A stretch of 64,000 nt of DNA from Angiostrongylus vasorum (Eukaryota > Nematoda > Chromadorea > Rhabditida > Metastrongylidae): NCBI GenBank assembly GCA_018806985.1, contig JADANN010000218.1:496001-560000 (forward strand), written 5' to 3'. Below, piece after piece: positions 31,070 through 41,225 of the stretch (position 1 is its first letter; the number at the start of each line of letters is the position of its first letter). The position numbers and the translations under genes were made by a program. The notes under the pieces are model-generated. The model did not search any database and had not been told where the DNA came from. It was given only the letters and a program-made list of their open reading frames with translations.

Positions 31070-34000
31070 ATGAACAATGATGCGAAAGCAAATGTGGAGA
31101 AAGAAAAGAGCACCGTATACAACGCCTTTCGAACTGTGAATAGACTCTCCAATGAACTGGTAAGTTAAGGGATCTGTGCCTTTGTGCTTATTACGATGAT
31201 TTCTACACACTATGTTATGCTCTCAAGACTAACTCTTTATTAACTTCGACATTGATCACCATTTGCCTGCTTTCTTGATAAGCACACACGAAGTTGCTTT
31301 TGTACTCTTATTCACAAAAGCTGTCGTTTCGGAGGAATTCGGCTTCTTCAAAGCCTGGAAAAGTCAAGTTGACTGCAATCCAGTAAGCCAAATACCTCCA
31401 TGATGCTATCAAGAAACTGCTTTGCCTAATTTTTAATCACATTAAAATAAATTAGCTTTTTAACGGACACACCAATTTCTGTGAGCCTTTCACTGACTAT
31501 TCTAAGTGTAGAGCCACCGCACAGAATTCTCACATGCATGGGTAACGCCCCTTCTTCACCTTGAAATATCAGTTTGGAACACTAGATAACTATGAAGGCA
31601 GCAGAAAACACAATGTATTCTCCCACGTCCGACTACAATGTATTCTTATATGAGAGATTAGAGCTCTCTTAGATCTTTCCGAAATTATTGCTCAGTTTTT
31701 GACTTCATTTCTCTGGCACACGAATTAAGAGTAGTTGTTTCTTTCAAATGCCGTTCTACTATTATAAGGTTAACTTTATGAGCTTTCGTTTCGTTTAATT
31801 GAATTGCAACAAGGTCTTTAGAACTTCTAAATTCGAGCAATCTACTTTTCCGAATTCAGACTCGGAAGTACTGCAATCAAACGACCTAAAATATTAACGG
31901 AGTGTAGGGCCAAGTAATATTATTGAACATATATGGAATACTGGTTCGGAAAACTTCGTCGTAGAGAATTCGATCTTGTAGACGAGGAACATCGTGGAGG
32001 TCCATCTGCTATTAACAACTTTGAACTGATGAACTCCCTGTAAGCAAATACACGCAGAACTTTTAAGGAAGTTGCAGGCGAACTACACATCTTAAGTGTT
32101 TTGGAACACTTAAAGAAGGTTGAAAAAGTCTAAAAGACTCAACAAATGCATGCCGCACGAATTGCGCGACAGTGAAAGAAGTGCCGCTTTGACGTAACGT
32201 CGGCGTTTCTTTCGCTCAATAGAACGATAAGTTTCTCGAAAGTCTTGTGACATGCGGCCACAAAGACATTCTCAACGATACCCAGAGATGATTGGCTCAG
32301 TGGTTGGACCGCGGTGAAGCTCAACATTGGTGGCTTGCGCTCAATTTAATTCATCACGACTTCCTGAATGAGGAGAAGATGATTACGGCAGGGAAAACCG
32401 TCAACTGTCGATGAAACATAGTAGAAACTTTAACGGCTGTGCACCGCATGGGTCAACGTAAAGAAAGCAATCTTTCTGCACGATAACGACAAGGAGTGGT
32501 CCAACCGACACTACAAAGGTTGGGCGAGCTCGGCTACCAAACTCTGTCTCATCTACTATACTCGCCAAACTTGCCTATGACTATTACTTTTGAAGCATCT
32601 CGACAATTTGCCGTGCGAGAAACGTTTCAGAGACGGTACCGAGGTCGGAAATAACATCAGCGCCTTCATCCCCTGCGAAAGTCCAGAACTTTTCCAACTA
32701 GTATAAAAAAAAGAAGTTTCAGTTGGTAAAGATATCCAGATCTTAACGGTTTTAATTAATAACAGGTTTTGACGGTTTCAGTTAATAAACCCCATGACAG
32801 ACTTTCTATTGACTCCAGCATTGATCAAATAATTGACTATTATTTATGGGCAAACACGATCTTCTTATTTTTGTTCTCTATATTAGCTGACATTTCGGCG
32901 GATTTCACCTCGTTCATAGCTTCGAAAGGTCACGTTGATTGGAAGCTACTCAGCCAAACACCTCCATAACCCTAATAGAAAACCAGCTAATTAATCTTCA
33001 TTCGCATTTAAATGAAACAACTTCTTCATGCACTTATTGTTTTCTATGAGTCTTCCACTTCCGCTGAGCACTTCACGTGGAGACTAACCTTGCAGAGCTC
33101 GCAGGGGAGTGTAATTTCCCTCTCTAACATTAAAATATCAGACGTAAATACTTCATGAGATCACGAGTGATAAAGAGACGCTCTTCCTTGCAGATCATTT
33201 CTGGATTCCTGGAATTTTTCCAGGGAAGCTTCAAGAGTTTCTCATGCTGAAGTTTTTGATTTCTGCGAGAGAATGGTAACTTCCACTTCAAAATCTCCAT
33301 TGTGTCTCGGTGAACTGAAAGTTGGAAAAACTACCACACATTAGTGGCGCACTTATAAGACACAGAGAGGTAACGAAGAAGATTTTGAAGTAAAAGTCAC
33401 CACAGTAAGAAATCCAAAACATCACCGCGCAAAACTCTTGAAGCGCTTTGGATTAATTCCAAAATCAAAAAAATGAACCTCATGGAGAAACGCCTCGAAC
33501 GTGATGCCACACAATATCTCAGACTGATATTTTAATGAGAGAAGTTACCCATCCAAGTGAACTTTGTGGGGATGGTATCCTCGTGAAACACTCAGTGTGA
33601 GACTTACAGAAGGCGGTGAGTGTGCAGCAAAAACAACGACGACAACGACGACGACGACAACAACAACAACAACAACAGCAACGAGGGGACAACAGAGATG
33701 ACAGCAACAACAAACATTTTTTTGTTGCAGGTCAAAAGAAAGTTTGCAAGTTACTGTTCATCTCACGAATTCTTTGACTTAGGCAGACCCATGCGTCTAG
33801 GTTAAGCAGCAAGATCGTGCCAACATCATGCAGTTCCTTTGTTACGATGAGCTTATCCACGTAGTTCATTTGTACTCGAGCGAAGGCAAACATGTTAGCG
33901 GGCTATAGAATTCCGCCGCTGAGCGAGCGACAGGAGGCGCATTCGAGTAGAATTCAAAGGTTTTTTGTCACAATTGTTCACATAAATGATTTCTGCTATT

Positions 34001-37000
34001 CAAATGATGCTTATTCGGCTCAGATCTATGAATGGTGCGTACATATTGTGAGCACTACCTAAACTGGAACTCGAGAAAGCTCTATTTCATTGATTGCTGA
34101 GATTACGGTACTGTATCTACTTATCGTTGCCAACTAATATGAAGGTTCTCACCTTCTACCACAGCAAAGTACTAGTTTTTCTGAAAAATTGAAAATTTTG
34201 AATAAAGGTGTACACCCTGGCATAGGTCAAGTTTTCTTCTATAAAATTTCTATGGTCTCTAACATTTCAGAGGCGCGTGTGGCGCAGTCGCCCTCCAACA
34301 TACATGTGGAATCGATCCCCGCTCTAGTGGCTCACCAAGCCTTCCATCCGGGGTCGGCAAATTGGTACCAGACTTGTCTGGGAGGAAAGCAGCACTCGGT
34401 CAATACATCGGTAGGCCACGGCGAGTCATTGTAAATGCCAAATATGCATTTATTCACCCTCCTAAACGATGTTTAATGAAGTCGAATGCATAGCGGATCC
34501 CTCAAGGATTGACCAACGCCGAGAGTTTCATCCTTTTTATTTCATAACATTTTAACCTTCTAGTTATGGGAAAAATTACCGCTAGTTATTAAAAAACAGC
34601 GTCGTCCATTACGTGTTACTTTGCAAAGTTCAAATTCTGACCAAAAAAATTACTCCTACCTGTCAATAATCCCTCAAATGAATCACTACTGTATGGAACG
34701 CGCCAGGTTGAACTAGACTCAACAAAACTTGCAAGACAAACACAAATTTGGTTGCATGATGGACGAGTTTTTTGCAAGTTCGCATTGGAAGAAAAAATTA
34801 GACATCGTGCAACTCGGCTAGCACATGGAATTAGGCGTCGTCGCTAATGTGTTAATGCCTCCCCGTGATCTTATCAAATGTAATTTTTTCATGTAGTGGA
34901 AGATTCATCTTTTTCCAGACCATACCCAGAAGAAGTTATCTAACCACTATTTGGTTTTTTCGGTATTATTCGATTAGTTTGCTTGGTATTGTCATCTCAA
35001 ACGTTCTATCGGATCGCTTAAGTATTAATTTACTTCTGAAGGATTCCCCAAATAGACGCGGAAGACGCCGTGGAGCATTGGAAATTCCGAACATTCTTGG
35101 TCCTGTTTCGATTGTTCTGACTTCAGTGGTCAGAAATATTTCGCAACATTTCATCATTGCAGCTATGGTCCATCTATAACGGTAAAATGTCACTTGCTGC
35201 AAAAGTCAAGAGAACCTGGATCTTAAATTTATTAGAATTTATTCGTACTGGTGAGTCTGACGTACACCTATGCGCTGAGCAAAGGACGATGCTATTCACC
35301 AGTGCTATCTCTGCTCTCGTCGTTTATCAAATTGACTGAAGCAAGCGTTAGAAAGGTTTTATTTGTCTCCACTAGGAGGCAAAATTAACCATTGGGCTCC
35401 TCTTGCTCAAAAATTACGAAGACCTAGTAGTTTTTTGTTCAGTATCTTTATGAAGAATTTTGAACAACACTTGGCGTATTGCTTAAAGAACACTGTTTCT
35501 CATGGCTTTTGTCTTCAGCTGTTGTTATCTAGTGGTCACTATTGAATAAATCACAGCAAGTATAACTGAAACTTTCATTGATTGATAACATCTTTAAATG
35601 CACGGCAACAACAAGGACAAAATAGAGTGAAAGAAAACTAAGCGAAATCGTCTCTGTAGATTTGCATCATGGTTTTCCAAATATATACAGATTTCCCTCA
35701 ACAACGAGCGGATTTGTCTTTATGAGGATGTTTGAGGCCAAAACGATAACTTTGAAAAAGTCCTGGTGATATTTTTCGTCCTTATTGAATTTGTTCCTGA
35801 ATGATATGAATTTAAAAAGCCTCTTTGTGGTTTTTTGTTTCCGTTAATGGATTTGGTTACAACTCGTATGACTTTTGTCACTGATAAATAGGGTAATGGA
35901 TCACAACGATAACCCCGGACGGAAATTTACCTATGTCATGCCAAGGGTTTCGTGCCTATTCGTGAAATCGATTTGATTTGGGTTACTTTAATGTGGTTTG
36001 GCTTATTAGTAAGAGACTTAGATGGTTTAGACAATTTAAACTATATCCTGAAGTAAAGGTGTAGCCTAGTAGTATGAGGTGCCTGGAGATACGGTGATCG
36101 TAAGCTGGAAAAAACCAAATCAACAATGCCTTAGGTTGGAGAGTAGTTACCACATTTGTATGGAAGGATAAAAACGCTAACTTCAGTCATCAGCAGGTAA
36201 ATGATTTCCTAGGACGTTTAATAAAGTCGACGTTCTGTTTCTAATAGATTGATCAGCGCTAAGATCTTATTTAGTCACATGCTCTTATAAACTTATCTTG
36301 TTGAGCTGATGCGAGGTTGGTATAAGTCTTCATTGTCGTTGCTTTTGCTGTCGTTGTCGTTGTTGTTGGTATTGCTGGTCGATGGCTGACGTTTCGGCGA
36401 TTTTGCCTTCCCAGAGCCGTGCTCTTATGAGTGGGACTTATTTTTTGTCCAAATGATAATACGTCCCTTACAAATCGGAAATGCTGGCACATCTCTTAAT
36501 AACTCAAAAAACTGATTTTCTATAAACCTCATCACATAAATATTCAATGTATTTATTTATATGTTCTTATGAACTGATCTTGTGGGTCCCACTCGTAACT
36601 GCACGGCTCTGAGGAAGGCGAAATCGTCGAAACTCAATCGTCAGCCATCGACCAAGAACACCACCACCAACAACAACAACAACAACAACGACGACGACAG
36701 CGATAACGACGAGGACAACAGCAGCGTCAACATATACCAACCTCGAATCAGGTCGACAAGATCAGTTCATAAGACATTTGCGCCGAGGTTTGTAGAAAGT
36801 CGGTCTTTTGAATTGATAAGATCTAATTCTTCTAATCCTTTATAGTCACACATTTTTTACGTTTAATTAATTGCAAGGGACGGGTAGCGCAATGGTACTA
36901 ATGTCTCTTGCCACGAGCACAGTGATGGTTCGGCCCGGTCTCGGACCTGGGAAAAATTTACTCTATACAAGGGAACTGAAAAGCCCTATCACGGGGATTC

Positions 37001-39778
37001 AGGGAGAATCGACTCTGTCAGCGACGCTCATAACAGAGTAAAAATCCTTAAGCTGCCGCGGAACCCATACAAAAATATGTCTTAGCTTAGTTTACTGCCT
37101 ATTCTTTCTTAATCGAAGGGTATTTCTTTAAAAACAACCACGAGAATGCTGAGGCATGAAAAAAATCGACCTCATTCTTCACCTTTGACCTCAAAACCCA
37201 TTCACTTTGATGGATAATTGTTGGTACCACCGTCATAGAAGAAAACTGGCTGAGAGAAATGCAAAGCAACGACCTCGGTTGGTGTAATGTATAGCACGTG
37301 AAGTGTGCGGATTCACGGGTTCTAACCACGGGTTGAGAGCTCACTTATGATTCCTAGTTTTGTTGGTAATTCACCATGCTTTTGGTTCCACTCCACTCAA
37401 AAAAAGTTGGAAGACCGTTATGAACGGTGAGCGCGATGAGCGGATCCAATGCAAGAAGTGCTGGGATCTGCACAGGAGATATCAGGAGCGGATCGTGTAA
37501 AAAAAAAACCAGTTATAGCAAGGACGAGCGAAAAGCCAAGACTGTTCAAAACTTTTTCTTTTACTAACCCGCTTTCAAGTGTCCTACGTGCTCTAGCACT
37601 TATTCCACTTCATTCGTTATACTGAAGGGCCATTCATGGAGGTGATCCCGGTTGAAGGTTGCAAATATGTGTTGTTTTTTGGAAAATTCGAACAAATGAC
37701 GCAGCTTTAAGAATGCATCAATGTTGGACGCCTCATCATGTTGCTCTTTTGTTATCACTAACAAGTTTCTCATTAGGTTGCAGCGATAACCCCAAACAGC
37801 GGCTTACAAACAAAGTCCTCAGAGTGCTCTGTTTGTGCTTGGTTTCGATGAGATTGGAGTGATATGAATTCTACTACTGACAAAAAACTTGGCGTTTTAT
37901 AGCGGCTTTAACCAACTTTATAATAGACTATTACGGAGCCGCAAACAGCGGTCTAGAGACATTTCAACTAAAGCCCTTTGTCACTGTTAATGATTTGGCT
38001 GACTTCCTGTGAAATGACTTTTACCGCTAATAATAAGGATGGTAACGAATTGCAGCGAAGACTTGACAAAGCACATTAGAAACATAAAATGAGTAGTGAC
38101 TCCTAAAAAAGAATCGATATACTTATATGATCGAAAACTGTGTTCAGACGATAGTCCAGTGGGAAGATTATGTGTTTATGATACAACAGCATAATCGTTA
38201 GCTGGTGACGACGTAAGAAATCTCTAGTATAGCCTTCGAGACTCCGGAGAAAGAAGACCCCAGTTTTACTTTATTATCCAACCTGAAATTTTTTATCTTA
38301 TTTTTTTATCCAGAGTGAAACTGATATTCAGAAGAAAATTTTGGATGCACGGGAGCACACGATTATTCACATCTCGTGAAGAGACGTCATTCATTTTTCA
38401 AGTAAATGGATAAGACAGTTTGATTGATTGTCCTCATTCTCTCTTCTTTTTTGGCTCTCCGCCTCAACTTTCGATCTTGTCAAATCAAGTTTGCTCTTAT
38501 TACTGTCTCTATTCTTTATGACTTTAATGAAGCAGATTCATGGGTAGAAGTAGATTAAATGAGGCTTAAAAGGATCTTCAGAAGGCGCCAACAGCTCAAA
38601 AACTGGGAATAAAAGTTATCATTGGTCACTTCATCAATTACCATGCAGATTTCACTAGAGCCATTTAAAATGCATAAAGCCGTTTGAAAGCACCTATTCA
38701 TTAGAAGGATAAAAAAGCCTCCGGTGTTGATGTACCTTTTGATGAGGATCCATGCATTCCTGTCCACTTACAGCATCGTAGAAGTGATTAAGTACATAAG
38801 ATCGACTTTCTAAAAACCTCGGCATAAATGGCCTATATATCTATATCTACAGATCTATATATGTTATTACAAAATGCCCTTATTTAGCTGACGCGAGGTT
38901 AGTATAGATGTTCTTATTGTTATTGCTATTGTTGTTTGATGATTCATGTTTCGGCTACTTTGCTCTCATTGGAGATTGAAGTTGAATACATATTTGACCC
39001 ATAGACTGACTCGCGGTGGTTCACCGATGTATCAAGTCAGGATTTTTATCCTCCGTCACAATTCTGCCACCGTTTTGTCCAGCATGGAGGGATGGTTGTG
39101 CTTGTTAGGTGGAATCGAACCAATAACGAAATCTTCTATAACTGCAACGTTAAACCCGTCCTAACTATCATTTTTTAAGAAGTATCATGGTTTTTTATGA
39201 TCCTTATCCTTGCCGAGGAGAGGTAGTGGTTATGCAATGTTCCGAAGCCTGAACTATAACCGCAGATCACTGACTGCAACAGATTACACATGATGAGAGA
39301 AAGAGTTCAACTTTCCCCACCATGATCCAACTTAGAATAGAGAACATTTCAGGCACCCGATTCTTGAGAAATCAGATGACTATCGGCAGCAAAGAACAAT
39401 AATGCTTCGCTATGCTTACCTGATTTTTCCAAGAAGAGGAAAATCTTTCCTACTAAACGATTTCTTTCAAAGTATGCGAGATAGAATTATCCTGAAGAAT
39501 GTGCGATCACGGAATGAGCATTATCCGCTGAAAAAAATTAAGTAAACAGCAGTTACATCGATGTTTATAGAACGAAATGAGTGATAAACAGTAAACGGTT
39601 TTTTCTGCTTTCAGGACGTTGTATTGAAGTGCTCGAATTTTTTCCTCCAATGAAAAAAGAGGAAGCCAAACCAAAGATGGAATACACGAATCTTTTGACC
39701 GGACTCAGAAAAGGACAAGAGAATGAACCAAAACTAGTAAGAGAAGTGCTAGCTTTATTTCAGTTCTTCAATAGTTAA
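31070..39778 (+). CDS. Small unidentified gene, tentative three-exon model, 107 codons
   Basis: Model: exon 1 31070-31159 (30 codons, MNNDAKANVEKEKST to RTVNRLSNEL, donor GTAAGT); exon 2 33731-33800 (acceptor TTTGTTGCAG, reads VKRKFASYCSSHEFFDLG, ends phase 1, donor GTTAAG); exon 3 39615-39778 (acceptor TTTTCTGCTTTCAG, reads RCIEVLEFFPPMKKEEAKPK to LFQFFNS, stop TAA). The phases of all three exons fit. AATAAA follows the stop by 29 bases (39807-39812). Exons 1 and 3 look sound; exon 2 is the weakest. A donor-like GTAAGA at 39737 could instead splice exon 3 to a later exon. The protein is Lys/Glu-rich and probably soluble. No family is recognised. The introns are 2.6 and 5.8 kb and loaded with transposons. 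Confidence 0.5.
31240..31610 (-). mobile_element. PLE 3'-end fragment
   Basis: Collinear with 18376-18720: the shared outer block TATTAACTTCGACATTGATC, then a hammerhead-like remnant, then the AGTCAAGTTGACTGCAAT block, and later ACCGCACAGAATTCTCAC. Only the 3' untranslated end is present. It sits in intron 1 of the tentative gene. Confidence 0.7.
31316..31358 (-). ncRNA. Degraded hammerhead-like motif (HHR5)
   Basis: Minus strand: CCAGGCU, UUGAAGAA in place of CUGAGGAA, then CCGAAACGACAGCUUUUG. The CGAAAC part and stem I strands remain, but the core C and the GUC cleavage triplet (now GAC) are mutated, so it is presumably inactive. Confidence 0.4.
31890..32700 (+). pseudogene. Mariner transposase fossil
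   Basis: Broken pieces in several plus-strand frames follow the order of a mariner transposase. YWFGKLRRREFDLVDEEHRG at about 31937 is the helix-turn-helix linker region, and LSVLEHLKKVEKV follows. Then come KRLNKCMPHEL (WVPHEL-like), LSGWTAVKLNIGG (the QWLDP region), ISFSKVL and IFLHDND (the catalytic HDN block, about 32486). The end has TRQTCL (the YSPDLAP region), LKHLDNLPCEKRFRDG and FIPCESPELFQL. There are many stops and frameshifts and no intact terminal repeats that I can identify. It is an old, dead copy. Confidence 0.8.
32793..33330 (-). mobile_element. PLE 3'-end fragment, left half of an inverted pair
   Basis: Matches the PLE minus strand from its outer end (CCAGCATTGATCAAATAATT, GGGCAAACACGATC) through the hammerhead remnant and 3' UTR into the start of the endonuclease C-terminal region (ACTTCAAAATCTCCATTGTG). 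It is joined head-on near 33330 to the plus-strand fragment at 33335-33622. Confidence 0.7.
32886..32925 (-). ncRNA. Degraded hammerhead-like motif (HHR6)
   Basis: Minus strand: GCUAUGAACGAGGUGAAAUC, then CGCCGAAAUGUCAGC. Stem I ends GCU/AGC and the GAAA and GUC elements are recognisable. The core and stem II are decayed. Confidence 0.4.
33335..33622 (+). mobile_element. PLE fragment with GIY-YIG C-terminus, right half of an inverted pair
   Basis: The plus strand reads the C-terminal end of the PLE endonuclease. FEVKVTT is followed, after a shift, by RKTLEALWINSKIKKMN at about 33430. It then continues into the 3' UTR (GGCGGTGAGTGTGCAG, 33613-33622 region, as in 20120-20137). The conserved Glu of LEALWI is present here but is Lys in the copy at 18732-19316. 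With 32793-33330 it forms a tail-to-tail inverted arrangement. Confidence 0.7.
33623..33718 (+). repeat. CAA/CGA-rich simple repeat at a PLE end
   Basis: AACAACGACGACAACGACG and (CAA)n tracts directly follow the PLE 3' UTR block. A like tract sits beside the hammerheads in both arms of the element at 36283-36790. The acceptor of tentative exon 2 lies just downstream at 33721-33730. Confidence 0.75.
34271..34544 (+). mobile_element. SINE-A copy with short target duplication
   Basis: The head AGGCGCGTGTGGCGCAGTCG carries an A box. Part of the head is deleted before CCCTCCAACATAC, the B box is GGAATCGATCC, and the full body and T-rich tail are present. Flanking TAACATTT occurs at 34260-34267 and 34545-34552. 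It sits in intron 2 of the tentative gene. Confidence 0.8.
34553..36056. other. Intronic AT-rich stretch, nothing recognised
   Basis: Only short frames. 35170-35205 shares a phrase with 14073-14105 (CTATAACGGTAAA, then CTTGC and AAAAGT), which hints at an unclassified repeat. Confidence 0.45.
36057..36265 (+). mobile_element. SINE-A copy, old and degraded
   Basis: The head GGTGTAGCCTAGTAGTATGAGG keeps an A-box pattern. The 3' part (ACGTTTAATAAAGTCGACG, then GATTGATCAGCGCTAAGATC) aligns to the SINE-A tail. The middle is strongly diverged or deleted. Confidence 0.5.
36383..36418 (-). ncRNA. Hammerhead-ribozyme-like motif (HHR7)
   Basis: Minus strand: GGCU, CUGGGAA, stem II GGC-AAAAUC-GCC (perfect), GAAAC, GUC, AGCC. 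Stem I GGCU/AGCC is a perfect 4 bp and extends outward. The core reads CUGGGAA instead of CUGAGGAA, so one conserved A is lost or shifted. Stem III is only AC/GU. Confidence 0.6.
36605..36646 (+). ncRNA. Hammerhead-ribozyme-like motif with restored stem III loop (HHR8)
   Basis: Plus strand: stem I GGCU (36605-36608), core CUGAGGA plus A (36609-36616), stem II GGC-GAAAUC-GUC, GAAAC (36629-36633), then a six-base loop UCAAUC, GUC (36640-36642), and stem I partner AGCC (36643-36646). Unlike the other copies it has a loop between AC and GU, making a true two-base-pair stem III. It is the best candidate for a monomeric fold in this window. Confidence 0.65.
36884..37080 (+). mobile_element. Possible fourth tRNA-derived SINE (single copy)
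   Basis: The head GGGACGGGTAGCGCAATGG has a good A box, and TGGTTCGGCCCGGTC about 45 bases on is B-box-like. The body that follows is not shared with SINE-A, -B or -C. A true tRNA is unlikely because no acceptor stem or anticodon arm closes well. With only one copy here, family status is unproven. Confidence 0.4.
37127..37355 (+). mobile_element. SINE-B copy, degraded
   Basis: The left terminal block is ACAACCACGAGAATGCTGAG. The plus-strand tRNA-like unit has ACCTCGGTTGGTGTAATGTA as A region and CACGGGTTCTAACCACG as a clear B box. The right end (GAGAGCTCACTTATGATTCC) is decayed. Confidence 0.6.
37356..38810. other. Intronic AT-rich stretch, nothing recognised
   Basis: No exon consistent in phase with the tentative gene and no known repeat is seen here. 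Confidence 0.4.
38811..38972 (-). mobile_element. Decayed arm of PLE-derived hammerhead element
   Basis: The outer block CTAAAAACCTCGGCATAAAT, the GCTGACGCGAGGTTAGTATAG block, a GTTATTGCTATTGTTG tract and a hammerhead remnant (minus: GCCGAAACAUGAAUC at about 38940-38965) are in the same order as the left arm at 36283-36420. The partner arm is absent; a SINE-A copy follows directly. Confidence 0.5.
38978..39165 (-). mobile_element. SINE-A copy, partial
   Basis: A minus-strand copy of the middle body and B-box part: plus strand ACTCGCGGTGGTTCACCGAT, then CCTCCGTCACAATTCTGCC, then GGTGGAATCGAACCAATAAC, which is a good inverse B box (GGTTCGATTCC). The A box and tail are lost. Confidence 0.6.
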
Positions 39779-39806
39779 GCTTATCTCATAGGAAATCTCT
39801 TCAGGA

Positions 39807-39812
39807 AATAAA
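39807..39812 (+). other. Polyadenylation signal AATAAA
   Basis: A canonical AATAAA 29 bases after the TAA at 39776-39778. The short spacing fits typical nematode 3' UTRs and supports ending the tentative gene here rather than splicing on at 39737. Confidence 0.5.
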
Positions 39813-40002
39813 AACACCGCAGCAACTACCGTTTATGGATTCTGCAACAAAAATTTTAGTTGATAGTGTTGTTTCTGCAGTTTTGTTCTCTTTGATCTAA
39901 CTAATCCATCATAATTGATGAACTGAAGATACCTTTACCAGTTCTGATCGTTCTTCGTTCGATGGTGTGCGTGATCAAAATGTGACGACGCTGTATTTAG
40001 GA

Positions 40003-40060
40003 ATGCATGAATGGATGGATAGATGGATTGGATGAATGAATGAGTGCATGAATGGATCCG
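40003..40060 (+). repeat. GATG/ATGA-type degenerate tandem repeat
   Basis: About 58 bases of interrupted 4-base units (ATGAATGGATGGATAGATGG and so on). A simple repeat with no sign of function. Confidence 0.7.
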
Positions 40061-40935
40061 GAAGCATTTGGAATCAGTTAGGATCTGATCAGGCGCTAGC
40101 TAGAGATCTGGCCAAATTTAAAACTCGGTTTACATGCCGTTCAATGTGATAAATTGATAATGATGACGTAAATTGAATCCGTTCGAAGTAACTCGTGCTT
40201 TTCATGAGCGCTCGCTCTCTGCAAATAAATGGTCTATAAATTTTAAAAAAGAAGTATGGATGAAGATATTTTACAAAAGTGGCTTCCCGGTAATTAGTTT
40301 TACTTTCCCTTATAGCAAACACATTCGTATTACGGTAGTGATGACACCCTTACGCAAGTTCTGATAATCGATAGTTGTATCACTGTTGTCGTTTGCTGGC
40401 TATAGTTGTAGGGCCCAACTGATCGACACCGTATCGATGAAAAGCGTCTATAAGCAGAAGAACAACTCATTTGTGCCAAGTGCTTAATGACGCTATTGAT
40501 TCAATAACAGCAGTGTTTACCGTCGTATAGATTAGATAAGTGTGGTGCTGTAAATTAACCCATCGATCTAGCGAACGCTGAAGAATGTGCTTTTTGAATA
40601 CGCGTAAATGATATGAATGATGTATTTAGAAAAAAAAAAACAAAAAATCCCTTTTCTTCTAGCTGAAAAAGCTGATGCTCGTTTCATAGGCTGAGGGTTG
40701 TTTTTATTTAAGGCTGTAACTTACCGTTTCCCGCCGGATTTTGTTAATTTGAAGTTTAATTCCAAGTCTAAATACATATCATCTATACTAAAGACTTTTC
40801 CACAACAGGGTTACAAACTGAGATTTTGACTCTTGACAAAAAATAGGATAGGGAAATTTAAAACTCTTGTGGAAAACGGTTCAGTTATAAATAGTTGACT
40901 TGAAACATAGTGTTAATAGGGTGTAGCTTCTATAT

Positions 40936-41225
40936 GGGTGCGTCTAGCGCAGAGGTGCCCTGCAGCGCATACAGCGCTCGTTGGGTTCTGGTCCGATCCC
41001 ATGCACCGGTCACATCAAATTCCTCATCACCGCGCGGTCGGCAAATTGGTGTCATACATGGTGTAGAAGGATAGCACCATTGGCTTGATATATCGGTAAA
41101 CTGTTGGAAATAATCGTGCAGGCCAAGCATGCGTCCAGTGACCTCTGTGATGCTACGAATGGAGTCGAATGCATGGTGCATCCGTCATCGATTGATCGGC
41201 GCCAAAAGCCTAGTAATTCATCTTC
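40936..41225 (+). mobile_element. SINE-A-related copy, divergent subfamily
   Basis: The head GGGTGCGTCTAGCGCAGAGG has an A box, and the B box is TGGTCCGATCCC (about 40990). The body keeps GTCGGCAAATTGGTG, GATATATCGGTAAAC and GAGTCGAATGCATGG. It is GC-richer and more diverged than 41561-41838, and with 24832-25124 it may form an older group. Confidence 0.7.

Larger units (their letters stand above)
36283..36790. mobile_element. Inverted element with outward-facing hammerheads and CAA/CGA arms
   Basis: Two arms of about 200 bases are inverted copies. From the centre outwards each has a GTCCCACTC-like block, a hammerhead motif, GCCATCGACC, a CAA/CGA-rich tract of variable length, ATACCAACCTCG, GACAAGAT and TTCATAAGA (right arm; the left arm is the reverse, from 36283). 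The centre is about 130 bases without coding sequence. The layout parallels the PLE at 18376-20318, which supports a non-autonomous PLE relative. A decayed left arm of the same family lies at 38811-38972. Confidence 0.7.

Noticed and set aside
36582..36845. Asn/Asp-rich open frame of 87 codons
   Set aside because: It is the CAA/CGA-rich tract and hammerhead arm of the inverted element read as protein.
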